Part shown: piece after piece, positions 6,760 through 12,988 of the stretch
Position numbering within the stretch: position 1 is the stretch's first letter
How the letters are laid out: each line of letters opens with the position of its first letter
Assembly: GCA_027310235.1 (NCBI GenBank)
Contig: DAIDBF010000033.1
Coordinates: 1-14,739, forward strand
DNA: 14,739 nt
Direction: 5' to 3'
From: a bacterium
GTDB taxonomy: Bacteria > Patescibacteriota > Minisyncoccia > UBA6257 > GWB1-50-10
Position numbers and translations under genes: made by a program
Notes under the pieces: generated by a model
The model's input: only the letters and a program-made list of their open reading frames with translations
Databases searched by the model: none
Told to the model about the DNA's origin: nothing

Positions 6760-6957
6760 ATGACAGGAACTATTAAAACGCTCATGGACAGGGGATTTGG
6801 GTTTATCGCTCGCGAAGGCGAAGCGAAAGATCTTTTCTTTCATTCCAAGGATTTGAACGGAGTGACGTTCGATGAGCTGAAAGTTGGTGATGTCGTTTCT
6901 TTCGAGGTTGTTCAGGGCGATAAGGGCCCGAGTGCCAAGAACGTGACGCGCGCCTAG
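6760..6957 (+). CDS. Cold-shock domain protein (CspA family)
   Basis: The protein has 65 residues, a single cold-shock OB fold. RNP1 is 'RGFGFI' (11-16; Lys is more usual at the first position) and RNP2 is 'DLFFH' (24-28). The aromatic residues F13, F15, F26 and F27 form the single-stranded nucleic-acid binding face. The rest ('VGDVVSFEVVQGDKGPSAKNV') matches the family C-terminus. Function: RNA chaperone and antiterminator that melts secondary structure in mRNA. It is a monocistronic unit with its own promoter and an excellent terminator. In a genome with long intergenic hairpins an RNA chaperone has clear targets, but that link is speculative. Confidence 0.96.
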   Translation: MTGTIKTLMDRGFGFIAREGEAKDLFFHSKDLNGVTFDELKVGDVVSFEVVQGDKGPSAKNVTRA

Positions 6958-6970
6958 AAAACCTTTATCA

Positions 6971-7002
6971 AAAACCACCGCGCGCGGCGCGGTGGTTTTT
7001 TT
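6971..7002 (+). terminator. Rho-independent terminator after the cold-shock gene
   Basis: A 13-bp perfect stem, 6971-6983 with 6987-6999, closes a 3-nt GCG loop, and a 7-T run covers 6996-7002. The GC-rich stem and U-tract are textbook. It insulates the following Cys-rich protein gene, whose -10 lies 11 nt further on. Confidence 0.93.
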
Positions 7003-7009
7003 GTACCTC

Positions 7010-7018
7010 TGCTATACT
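7010..7018 (+). promoter_or_regulatory. Extended -10 promoter for Cys-rich paralogue 1
   Basis: TGC-TATACT at 7010-7018 is an extended -10. The -35 position falls in the terminator stem and is not conserved. Transcription would start near 7025, giving a leader of about 17 nt with an AGAGG (7034-7038) 3 nt before the ATG at 7042, the only clear Shine-Dalgarno in the window. Confidence 0.55.
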
Positions 7019-7041
7019 GGTAGTAAACAAAACAGAGGCCC

Positions 7042-8874
7042 ATGAATCCAGAAACCAAAACGTGTCAAAATTGTAAATCCGAGTTCGTCATCGAACCCGA
7101 CGACTTCTCCTTCTACGAAAAAATGCAGGTGCCGTCGCCTACGTGGTGTCCAGAATGCCGACTCGTAAGGCGTCTTTCATGGCGCAATGAGCGTTTCTTG
7201 TATAAGAGGAAATGTGCTTCTTGCAATAAAGAAATAATCGCGATGTACCACGAAGAAGAGTCATTCCCCGTATACTGCCGCGACTGCTGGTACGCGGACA
7301 AATGGGATCCGCGCTCTTATGGAGTGGAATATGATTTTTCGAAACCATTTTTCTTTCAGTGGAAAGAGTTGTTTAATCGGGTTCCGCGCCTCGCACTTTG
7401 GCAGGTTGATATGACCGACTCGCCGTACGCGAATATCGCGCGGCAGTGTAAGAATGCATACCTTTCGTATTCGCTCGTAGGTGGTGGGGGAGAAAATGTA
7501 TTTTACTCGAAGGGTATAGATACTTCCTCTAATATTTTTGATTGTCTCAATATCAATGATTGCGAGAGTTGTTATGAAAATGTGCATGATGCGGGAAATT
7601 CGAATTCCCATTTCTGCGTCGAGTCGCGGAACTGCATCGATTCGTGGTTTTTGTTCGATTGCAGAAACTGCCAAGAGTGTGCGCTCTCCGTGAATCTCAG
7701 GAACAAGAAGTATGTGCTCAAGAATCAACAATATGACAAAGAGGGGTATTATCGGAAGCTCGAGGAACTAAATCTCGGGAGTTATGAAAGTAAGGAAAAG
7801 GCGGAGGGGGAATTTGCTCATCTGGTCTCGCGCGCACTCCATAAGTACGCCGATATCGTGAAGGCAACCGAATCGTCGGGAAACTACATCGCCAATGCCA
7901 AGCGGGCGATCTCCTGTTTTAATGTATACAATGTCGAGGATATTAAGAACTGTTTCAGGGTTTTCGATCTGAAGGATTCTCACGACGTGACCTATCACAT
8001 CCGATCCGAGCTTGTATATGAATACCTGACCGGTGGGATGAGCTCTCAAAGAATCCGGTTCACTATGGCGGGACTCGATGCAATAAGAGATACGGACTAT
8101 ATCGATTACTGTGGCGCTTCCTCGAACCTCTTCGGGTGCATAGGAATCAGGAATGGCGAGTATTGTATTCTGAACAAGCAATATACCAAAGCAGAGTATG
8201 AGGCGCTTGTTCCGAAAATCAAAGAACATATGAATGCGATGCCTTACATCGACGCGAGCGGGAAGGTCTACAAGTATGGCGAGTTCTTTCCTCCAGAACT
8301 TTCTTCGTTCGGTTACAACGAGACGACGGCGCAGGAACACTTTCCTCTCCGGCGGGAGGAGGCGAGAGAACAAGGATACCGATGGAGGGAACGAAACAAA
8401 ACGCAGTACGGGAGTACAATGAGCCCGGACAAGTTACCCGATCACATAAAGAATGTCCAAGATTCTGTTTTACGGGAGACAATCGTCTGCCGTCACCATG
8501 AGCAAGGTGAACATCGAGCGAAGTGCGAGGCAAGCTGCACCACCGCATTCAAGATTACTCCCATGGAGCTGCAATTTTACCGGGATAAGGAAATTCCTCT
8601 TCCCCGGCTCTGTCCCAACTGCAGGCACTTCGAACGCCTCCAGAAAATAGCACCCTACAAACTCTGGCACAGGAAATGTCAGTGTGCGGGAGCGCAATCG
8701 GAAAACCCACCTCCTGCACGCGCAGGCATGGCACAGACAGGCGGTGTATACAAGAACGTCGTTTCCCATTCCCATGGAACAGGGAAGTGTCCCAACGAAT
8801 TCGAAACAAGCTATGATCCCGAGCGTCCAGAGGTGGTGTACTGCGAACAGTGTTATCAGGCGGAGGTGGTATAG
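7042..8874 (+). CDS. Cys-rich solenoid protein with ribbon modules at both ends, paralogue 1
   Basis: The protein has 610 residues and I know no function for it. N-module: ribbon 1 with C8/C11 and C36/C39, ribbon 2 with C58/C61 and C79/C82. Core (about 125-390): rungs of roughly 20 residues marked by Asp-Cys and CxxC ('IFDCLNINDCESC', 'LFDCRNCQECAL'). Each half ends with the same cap, 'LRNKKYVLKNQQYDKEGYY' (219-237) and 'IRNGEYCILNKQYTKAEY' (369-386). C-module (about 495-610) repeats the N-module pattern: CEASC, 'FKITPMELQFY', 'LCPNCR', 'WHRKCQC', 'YCEQC'. There is no signal peptide or membrane helix, so it is likely cytosolic. An 11-12 residue insert (about 556-567, 'PPPARAGMAQTG') is absent from paralogue 2. 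Zinc binding is inferred. I recall homologues across Parcubacteria, sometimes labelled CaiB/BaiF without support. Confidence 0.85.
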   Translation: MNPETKTCQNCKSEFVIEPDDFSFYEKMQVPSPTWCPECRLVRRLSWRNERFLYKRKCASCNKEIIAMYHEEESFPVYCRDCWYADKWDPRSYGVEYDFSKPFFFQWKELFNRVPRLALWQVDMTDSPYANIARQCKNAYLSYSLVGGGGENVFYSKGIDTSSNIFDCLNINDCESCYENVHDAGNSNSHFCVESRNCIDSWFLFDCRNCQECALSVNLRNKKYVLKNQQYDKEGYYRKLEELNLGSYESKEKAEGEFAHLVSRALHKYADIVKATESSGNYIANAKRAISCFNVYNVEDIKNCFRVFDLKDSHDVTYHIRSELVYEYLTGGMSSQRIRFTMAGLDAIRDTDYIDYCGASSNLFGCIGIRNGEYCILNKQYTKAEYEALVPKIKEHMNAMPYIDASGKVYKYGEFFPPELSSFGYNETTAQEHFPLRREEAREQGYRWRERNKTQYGSTMSPDKLPDHIKNVQDSVLRETIVCRHHEQGEHRAKCEASCTTAFKITPMELQFYRDKEIPLPRLCPNCRHFERLQKIAPYKLWHRKCQCAGAQSENPPPARAGMAQTGGVYKNVVSHSHGTGKCPNEFETSYDPERPEVVYCEQCYQAEVV

Positions 8875-8883
8875 TTATCCACA
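8875..8883 (+). other. Consensus DnaA-box 9-mer
   Basis: TTATCCACA lies directly after the stop of the preceding gene, followed by AT-rich sequence. It matches the DnaA consensus exactly. I saw only this one copy and there is no dnaA or dnaN in view, so it is not evidence for an origin. Confidence 0.25.
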
Positions 8884-8913
8884 ATATTATCGAGGCCCGG
8901 CCTCGATAGATTG
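8882..8913. repeat. Palindromic hairpin, repeat copy 2
   Basis: The core 8888-8913 is identical to 2085-2110. Here the inner stem is 8 bp (8888-8895 with 8901-8908), then an internal loop (AT opposite G), then an outer 4-bp CAAT/ATTG pair. The left arm has diverged from copy 1 but still pairs through CAAT, which suggests the structure is kept. It begins 8 nt after the stop of paralogue 1 and has no T-tract. Confidence 0.7.
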
Positions 8914-8931
8914 GGCTATTATATAAAGATA

Positions 8932-9039
8932 ATGAATCTTATAACGTCATTAGATCAGAACAAAAGAGCGGATATGGTGAGCGCCGAACTCAAACTCTAT
9001 CTCCTTGCGGTTTCGGTGGTTCTCTTCATAAAAATGTAA
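8932..9039 (+). CDS. Possible 35-residue membrane peptide
   Basis: ATG at 8932 to TAA at 9037-9039. The peptide starts MNLITSLDQNK, has a polar first half and ends with a hydrophobic stretch 'YLLAVSVVLFI' plus KM, so it could be a single-span small membrane protein. TATATA at 8920-8925 is 6 nt before the ATG, the same spacing as at other predicted leaderless genes here. There is no homology that I recognise, and a 35-codon ORF is easily random. If it is not real, the gap 8914-9087 holds nothing else I can name. Confidence 0.35.
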   Translation: MNLITSLDQNKRADMVSAELKLYLLAVSVVLFIKM

Positions 9040-9087
9040 ACTACGTTCGGTAGTGCTCTAAAGGTCGGTTTTTTAGAAAAACAACAT

Positions 9088-9354
9088 ATGAACTTTGTCG
9101 ATAAGAGCAAGGTAGGATTTGCGTTCGGAGCGTTCTTCGGCTTGTTTCACGCGGTCTGGGCGATACTGGTGTGGATTGGTTGGGCGCAACCGCTCATCAA
9201 CTGGATTTTCGGTCTGCATTTTATCCAGCCTCCCTACACCATCGGTGAATTTTATCCGGGCACCGCGATCTTCCTCGTAGTAGTTACGACAGTGGTGGGA
9301 TATATTCTCGGCTGGGTGCTCGCCGCGTGCTGGAACTGGTTCCACAAGAACTAA
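9088..9354 (+). CDS. Two-TM conserved hypothetical protein
   Basis: The protein has 88 residues. Helix 1 is about 10-34 ('FAFGAFFGLFHAVWAILVW') and helix 2 about 58-82 ('GTAIFLVVVTTVVGYILGW'). The short loop between them holds the distinctive 'HFIQPPYTIGEF', and the protein ends 'CWNWFHKN'. I recall very similar small proteins in many Patescibacteria, all uncharacterised. Several features, including the GWAQPL segment, the HFI-PPY loop and the terminal WNW, look conserved, so this is a real gene. Its stop overlaps the convergent NUDIX gene stop by a few bases (CTAA at 9351-9354), so no terminator space exists between them. Confidence 0.75.
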   Translation: MNFVDKSKVGFAFGAFFGLFHAVWAILVWIGWAQPLINWIFGLHFIQPPYTIGEFYPGTAIFLVVVTTVVGYILGWVLAACWNWFHKN

Positions 9355-9824
9355 TTCTGTTTCATCGGTATTTTTTCTTCCAGCCGCGAGATAAACTCCG
9401 CTTGTGCGGGGTTTATTTTTTGTTGTGCTGTTTCGAGCGAAAAGAATTCCGCGCGATCCACCTCGGGAAATTCTTGCCGCTTCCCCGAGCGGGGAGGCCA
9501 CTCCATCGTGAAGGTGTTGCTTTTGAGAAGTGCAGTATCACAATCACCTTCGATCGCCCACGCATAAACCGTTTTTCCTCCTTTCTGTTTTACGGAGCCG
9601 AGCGGAATAAAGTTTCCTTCGGGAAGAAATCCCGTTTCCTCATTGAATTCGCGTTTTGCGGTCTCGAAATAATCGTCGGTATCATTCACGACTTCTCCCT
9701 TCGGGATGCTCCACGCACCGAGGTCCTTTTTTGCCCAGAACGGCCCTCCCGAATGAACAAGCAATACCTCAAGGTTTTCGTCTTGAATGCGGTAGAGAAG
9801 CAATCCGGCGCTCACTTTTGCCAT
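9351..9824 (-). CDS. NUDIX hydrolase (COG4119-like)
   Basis: The protein has 157 residues from the ATG at 9824. An in-frame ATG at 9896 would extend it 24 residues into the divergent gene and past the promoter, so MAKVSAGLLLY is preferred. Family marks: 'SAGLLLYR', 'GPFWAKKDLGAWSIPKGE', the Nudix helix 'AKREFNEETGF' (56-66, with metal ligands E59, E62, E63), and 'WPPRSGKRQEFPEVDRAEFF'. These recall the predicted NTP-pyrophosphohydrolase group COG4119. The box differs from GX5EX7REUXEEXGU: one extra residue lies between G43 and the REF, and D50 sits where Glu is usual. Substrate unknown; likely a nucleoside diphosphate derivative. It is divergent from paralogue 2. Confidence 0.9.
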   Translation of the reverse strand: MAKVSAGLLLYRIQDENLEVLLVHSGGPFWAKKDLGAWSIPKGEVVNDTDDYFETAKREFNEETGFLPEGNFIPLGSVKQKGGKTVYAWAIEGDCDTALLKSNTFTMEWPPRSGKRQEFPEVDRAEFFSLETAQQKINPAQAEFISRLEEKIPMKQN

Positions 9825-9830
9825 GGTTTC

Positions 9831-9840
9831 AGTATATAAT
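9831..9840. promoter_or_regulatory. Overlapping divergent -10 boxes, both leaderless
   Basis: Plus strand: TATAAT at 9835-9840, 6 nt, ATG at 9847 (paralogue 2). Minus strand: TATACT at 9836-9831, 6 nt, ATG at 9824 (NUDIX). The hexamers overlap by two bases, and the whole intergenic space is 22 bp. Neither side has a good -35, and each -35 position would lie inside the opposite coding sequence. RNA polymerase cannot occupy both at once. Confidence 0.6.
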
Positions 9841-9846
9841 AATCTC

Positions 9847-11646
9847 ATGCAATCGGAATCAAAAATTTGCCAAAACTGTAAAAATTCCTTCATCATCGAA
9901 CCGGATGACTTTTCATTTTACGAGAAAATGCAGGTACCGCCTCCGACATTCTGTTCTCAATGCAGATTTCAACGACGTCTCTCGTTCTGCAATGAACGGC
10001 ATCTCTATAAAAACAACTGCGGATTGTGCGGCAAAAGCATGATCTCGATGTATCCTTCCGGCACCATATTCCCGGTATACTGTCTCCCTTGTTACCGTGG
10101 CGATCGCTGGGACCCGATTTCATATGCGAGGGAGTATGATTTCAGCCGGCCGTTTTTCTCGCAGTACAAAGAATTAAAATCGCACGTCCCAAGAGCTTCG
10201 TTAGTGCGGCAGGGAGATATCGCGGGGAGCGAATATTGCAATCGCGCGAGTTACAACAAGGACTGCTATCTGATTATCAGGGCAAATTATAATGAACATT
10301 CGCTCTACTCGTACAACTTGTGGGATTCTCGCGATTGCGTCGATTGTTTCAATGTACACAAGTCGGAACTCACCTACGATTCCATCGACTCCATCGATTG
10401 TTATCGCGTTCAATATTGTCAGGAATGCAGATTGTGCCGGGACTCCATTTTCTTGTTTGATTGCCGGAACTGCACGGATTGTATCGGGTGTGTCGGGCTG
10501 CGGAATAAGCAGTATTTTATTCTGAACAGACCCTACGCGAAGGAACAATACGAAGACGAACTGCAAAAGCTTGGATTGAATACCACAGCAGGGCTGTCGG
10601 CTTTTGCGGTGCGTTTCGGAGAAATTATGAAAGATTCGGTTCGGGAAGCGGAAATCGAAACAAATTGCGTCGGTTCCTCGGGAAACTGGCTTACCGACTG
10701 CAAAGACGTGCTAGATTCTTATCAGTCAAGGAAAGTCGAGGGAGGAAAATATTTACTTTCCGTAATAGACGCGAAGGATTGCATGGACTACTCGTATTGG
10801 GGAAGAGGAACGGAACTTATCTACGAAACGTCGAACTGCGGGTACAACGCTTCGAGAATCCGTTTCGTAAACGAATCGTGGGACAGTTGTCACGATCTGA
10901 CGTACTGCGACAATTGTTACGCATCGGAGAACTGTTTCGGTTGTGTCGGACTTCGGAGCAAGCAGTACTGCATTTTGAACAAACAGTACACAAAGGAGGA
11001 GTACGAGAAACTCATTCCTAAGATCATTACTCATATGAATTCGATGCCCTACGCGGATTCGTGTGGGAGAATCTATAAGTTTGGTGAATTTTTCCCGACG
11101 GAACTCTCGGCCTCTCCTTATAATAAGACCGCGGCGTACGAAAACTTCCCGTTGGGCAAAAAAGAAATAGAGGAACAAGGGTATACATGGGAAGATTCGA
11201 AGGAGAAAGAATATGCGACGACTAAATCTTGGCGTGATCTTCCCGAAGATATTGCGGCGGTCGGGGATGAAATTTTGAAGGAAGTGATCCTTTGTGAAAC
11301 TCAGGATGAGGTGAGGACGAAAGATGTTATTGAAGAACGCAGTTGTACGAAGGCCTATCGTATCACTCCGGAAGAGCTCACGTTTTATAAAAAGATAGGC
11401 ATTCCGCTCCCGCACCGTTGCTTCAATTGTCGTCATTATGCGCGTTTCAAGAAAAGAAATCCTTTGAAACTTTGGAAAAGAACGTGCCAGTGTTCGGGAA
11501 CCACCTCGGAGAATGGTACCTATAGAAACATCGCTTCTCACCAGCATGGGGCGGGGAAATGTTCCAACGAGTTCGAAACGAGTTATGCGCCGGAGCGACC
11601 GGAAACAGTATATTGCGAAAGCTGTTACCAATCAGAGGTGGTATAG
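9847..11646 (+). CDS. Cys-rich solenoid protein with ribbon modules at both ends, paralogue 2
   Basis: The protein has 599 residues from the ATG at 9847; the in-frame ATG at 9823 lies upstream of the -10 and overlaps the NUDIX start. C8/C11 then align exactly with paralogue 1. The domain order is the same: ribbons ('CQNC', 'FCSQC', 'CGLC', 'YCLPC'), Cys-ladder core, C-terminal ribbon module ending 'VYCESCYQSEVV'. The core repeat is clearer than in paralogue 1: three consecutive 21-residue rungs begin 'SRDC', 'SIDC' and 'LFDC'. Both caps are well kept, 'LRNKQYFILNRPYAKEQY' and 'LRSKQYCILNKQYTKEEY'. The N-terminal 120 residues look about 60% identical to paralogue 1 by eye. There is no export signal. 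The role is unknown; metal binding is likely. Confidence 0.85.
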   Translation: MQSESKICQNCKNSFIIEPDDFSFYEKMQVPPPTFCSQCRFQRRLSFCNERHLYKNNCGLCGKSMISMYPSGTIFPVYCLPCYRGDRWDPISYAREYDFSRPFFSQYKELKSHVPRASLVRQGDIAGSEYCNRASYNKDCYLIIRANYNEHSLYSYNLWDSRDCVDCFNVHKSELTYDSIDSIDCYRVQYCQECRLCRDSIFLFDCRNCTDCIGCVGLRNKQYFILNRPYAKEQYEDELQKLGLNTTAGLSAFAVRFGEIMKDSVREAEIETNCVGSSGNWLTDCKDVLDSYQSRKVEGGKYLLSVIDAKDCMDYSYWGRGTELIYETSNCGYNASRIRFVNESWDSCHDLTYCDNCYASENCFGCVGLRSKQYCILNKQYTKEEYEKLIPKIITHMNSMPYADSCGRIYKFGEFFPTELSASPYNKTAAYENFPLGKKEIEEQGYTWEDSKEKEYATTKSWRDLPEDIAAVGDEILKEVILCETQDEVRTKDVIEERSCTKAYRITPEELTFYKKIGIPLPHRCFNCRHYARFKKRNPLKLWKRTCQCSGTTSENGTYRNIASHQHGAGKCSNEFETSYAPERPETVYCESCYQSEVV

Positions 11647-11663
11647 TGACGAACAGCTAGTGT

Positions 11664-11753
11664 GTTTACTCGCACGCATTTCTCCGAACGAGGGTAAGAC
11701 TTGGCCAAGCGGCCCGGAGCGCCCGAGTTGAGGAGAGATGCGTGCGGGTAAAC
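11664..11753 (+). other. Large hairpin with a 22-bp stem after paralogue 2
   Basis: Bases 11664-11685 pair with 11732-11753 over 22 consecutive positions; two of these are G-U in plus-strand RNA (11670/11747 and 11680/11737). The 46-nt interior contains a perfect CTTGGCCAAG palindrome (11700-11709) and GC-rich sequence. It starts 18 nt after the paralogue stop and ends 18 nt before the next promoter's TG. No T-tract follows. Because both mismatches are G-U only on the plus strand, an RNA function on that strand is favoured. Confidence 0.6.
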
Positions 11754-11771
11754 AGTCTTATATCTTTGATG

Positions 11772-11780
11772 TGTTATAAT
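11772..11780 (+). promoter_or_regulatory. Extended -10 for the solenoid membrane gene, predicted leaderless
   Basis: TGT-TATAAT at 11772-11780 is a perfect -10 with an extended TG. The ATG at 11787 follows after 6 nt. No convincing -35 is seen. This argues for the start at 11787 rather than the in-frame ATG at 11742, which lies upstream of the promoter inside the hairpin. Confidence 0.6.
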
Positions 11781-11786
11781 AAGGGC

Positions 11787-12923
11787 ATGAAAAAGATAAC
11801 CCTTCTCGTGTTCGCCGCGATGTTTTTTGTTGCCGGCACCGCATCGGCCGCCCAGTTCGTGGGTCCGTCGGGGAATAACGGTAACACGGTGATTCGCGAA
11901 GGAACGTATGGCGATCTCTATACCGGCGGCGCCAGCGTTGCGGTGCAGACCGATGTCGGAGGCGATCTCTTCGCGGGAGGAGGATCAGTAGTCGTATCAA
12001 AAAACGTCGGCGCTGATCTTTTCGCCGCCGGAGGGAATGTAAGTATTAATGGTTCTGTCGGTGGCGACCTGCGCGTTGCGGGAGGAACCGTCTCGGTGAC
12101 GGGTGACGTAAATGAAGATGTACTCGCCGCGGGAGGCAACGTGCTTCTTTCGGGAAAGAAGATCGGCGGTGATTTGTGGGCTGCCGGCGGGAATATCGTG
12201 GCGGATTCAGATATCGGCGGCAACGTTTTGATCCGCGGCAGGGAGGTACTTATCAATGGAGCGATTACCGGGCCGGTGGACATCGTCGCGGAAAAACTTA
12301 CCTTCGGTTCGGGAAGTCGTGTCTCAGGAACGATAACCTACAAGGGATCGAGCGAGGCGGTGGTGGAAACCGGTGCGGTAGTATCTCAGATTAAGTACGA
12401 GAAGATGGAGACGAAATCGGCGGGGAAGTCACTTGTGCCGATCTTTACCATCGCGTTCCTGATAAAACTGATCGGGATGTTCTTGGGAGTGTTACTTCTT
12501 CTTAAACTCTTCCGTAAGTGCGTAAACAACTTATCGAAAACTTCCTACGACTCGCCGTGGAAAAGTTTTGGGTTGGGGCTTGTGGGAATTATCCTTACGC
12601 CCATCGTTATTGTTCTTCTCTTTATAACGGTTATCGGACTTTATATCGCGCTCGGACTTCTCGCGGCATTCGCGCTTGCGCTTATTGCGGTGGCGCTTTT
12701 GACACCAATCTTCGCGGGAGGGCTCATCATGAAATGGATACGGAAGAAAGAAGAGATCGCAACCGGGTGGCGTGAAGCACTTCTTGGTATCATTGTCCTC
12801 GCCCTTATCGGTCTCATTCCGTTCATCGGCTGGATTATCGTTGCCGCCATATTCCTTATCGCGTTCGGGAGCTTGATTACAAATATGAAGCGAACGATTA
12901 TGGAAACGCAGTTGAACTCCTAA
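11787..12923 (+). CDS. Secreted beta-solenoid (bactofilin-like) domain with C-terminal membrane helices
   Basis: The protein has 378 residues. A signal peptide (1-22, cut near 'TASAA') is followed by about eight coils of a 17-residue repeat between 42 and 200, typified by 'GDLFAAGGNVSINGSVG'. The regular Gly-Asp and hydrophobic pattern fits a right-handed beta-solenoid like bactofilins and other polymer-forming proteins. Then come about four or five membrane helices (about 217-243, 262-285, 287-312, 331-360) with a basic loop 'MKWIRKKEE' between the last pairs. Unlike cytosolic bactofilins the solenoid should face outward. A scaffold or surface role is likely but unproven. It is a single-gene unit, bounded by its promoter and the hairpin at 12941. 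Confidence 0.82.
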   Translation: MKKITLLVFAAMFFVAGTASAAQFVGPSGNNGNTVIREGTYGDLYTGGASVAVQTDVGGDLFAGGGSVVVSKNVGADLFAAGGNVSINGSVGGDLRVAGGTVSVTGDVNEDVLAAGGNVLLSGKKIGGDLWAAGGNIVADSDIGGNVLIRGREVLINGAITGPVDIVAEKLTFGSGSRVSGTITYKGSSEAVVETGAVVSQIKYEKMETKSAGKSLVPIFTIAFLIKLIGMFLGVLLLLKLFRKCVNNLSKTSYDSPWKSFGLGLVGIILTPIVIVLLFITVIGLYIALGLLAAFALALIAVALLTPIFAGGLIMKWIRKKEEIATGWREALLGIIVLALIGLIPFIGWIIVAAIFLIAFGSLITNMKRTIMETQLNS

Positions 12924-12940
12924 TTTCTCGTAAAATTAAG

Positions 12941-12971
12941 AACCCCGGCCTCCTGAAGGAGACCGGGGTTT
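12941..12971 (+). terminator. Hairpin terminator after the solenoid gene
   Basis: A stem of 12 pairs with one C-A mismatch, 12941-12953 with 12958-12970, closes a TGAA tetraloop. The stem is GC-rich (CCCCGG/CCGGGG). Only a TTT (12969-12971) follows, so it is a weak intrinsic terminator on the plus strand. Confidence 0.65.
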
Positions 12972-12988
12972 GTAGGACTCGACAAGAG

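Noticed and set aside
9823..9846. Upstream ATG for paralogue 2 at 9823
   Set aside because: It precedes the -10 box and overlaps the NUDIX start codon; 9847 aligns C8/C11 with paralogue 1.
9825..9896. Upstream in-frame ATG for the NUDIX gene at 9896
   Set aside because: The extension runs antisense into paralogue 2 and past the minus-strand -10; MAKVSAG is the family N-terminus.
10753..11631. 292-codon antisense ORF in paralogue 2
   Set aside because: Low-complexity Arg/Phe/Ile shadow of the Cys-rich gene; no motif or start context.
7042..11646. CaiB/BaiF family label that I recall on database homologues of the Cys-rich paralogues
   Set aside because: No CoA-transferase motif is visible; the proteins are Cys-ribbon plus solenoid, so the label looks like transferred misannotation.
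11664..11753. tRNA or integron attC site in the large hairpin
   Set aside because: No anticodon or T-arm can be folded, and the arm ends (GTTTAC/GTAAAC) do not match attC core-site polarity.
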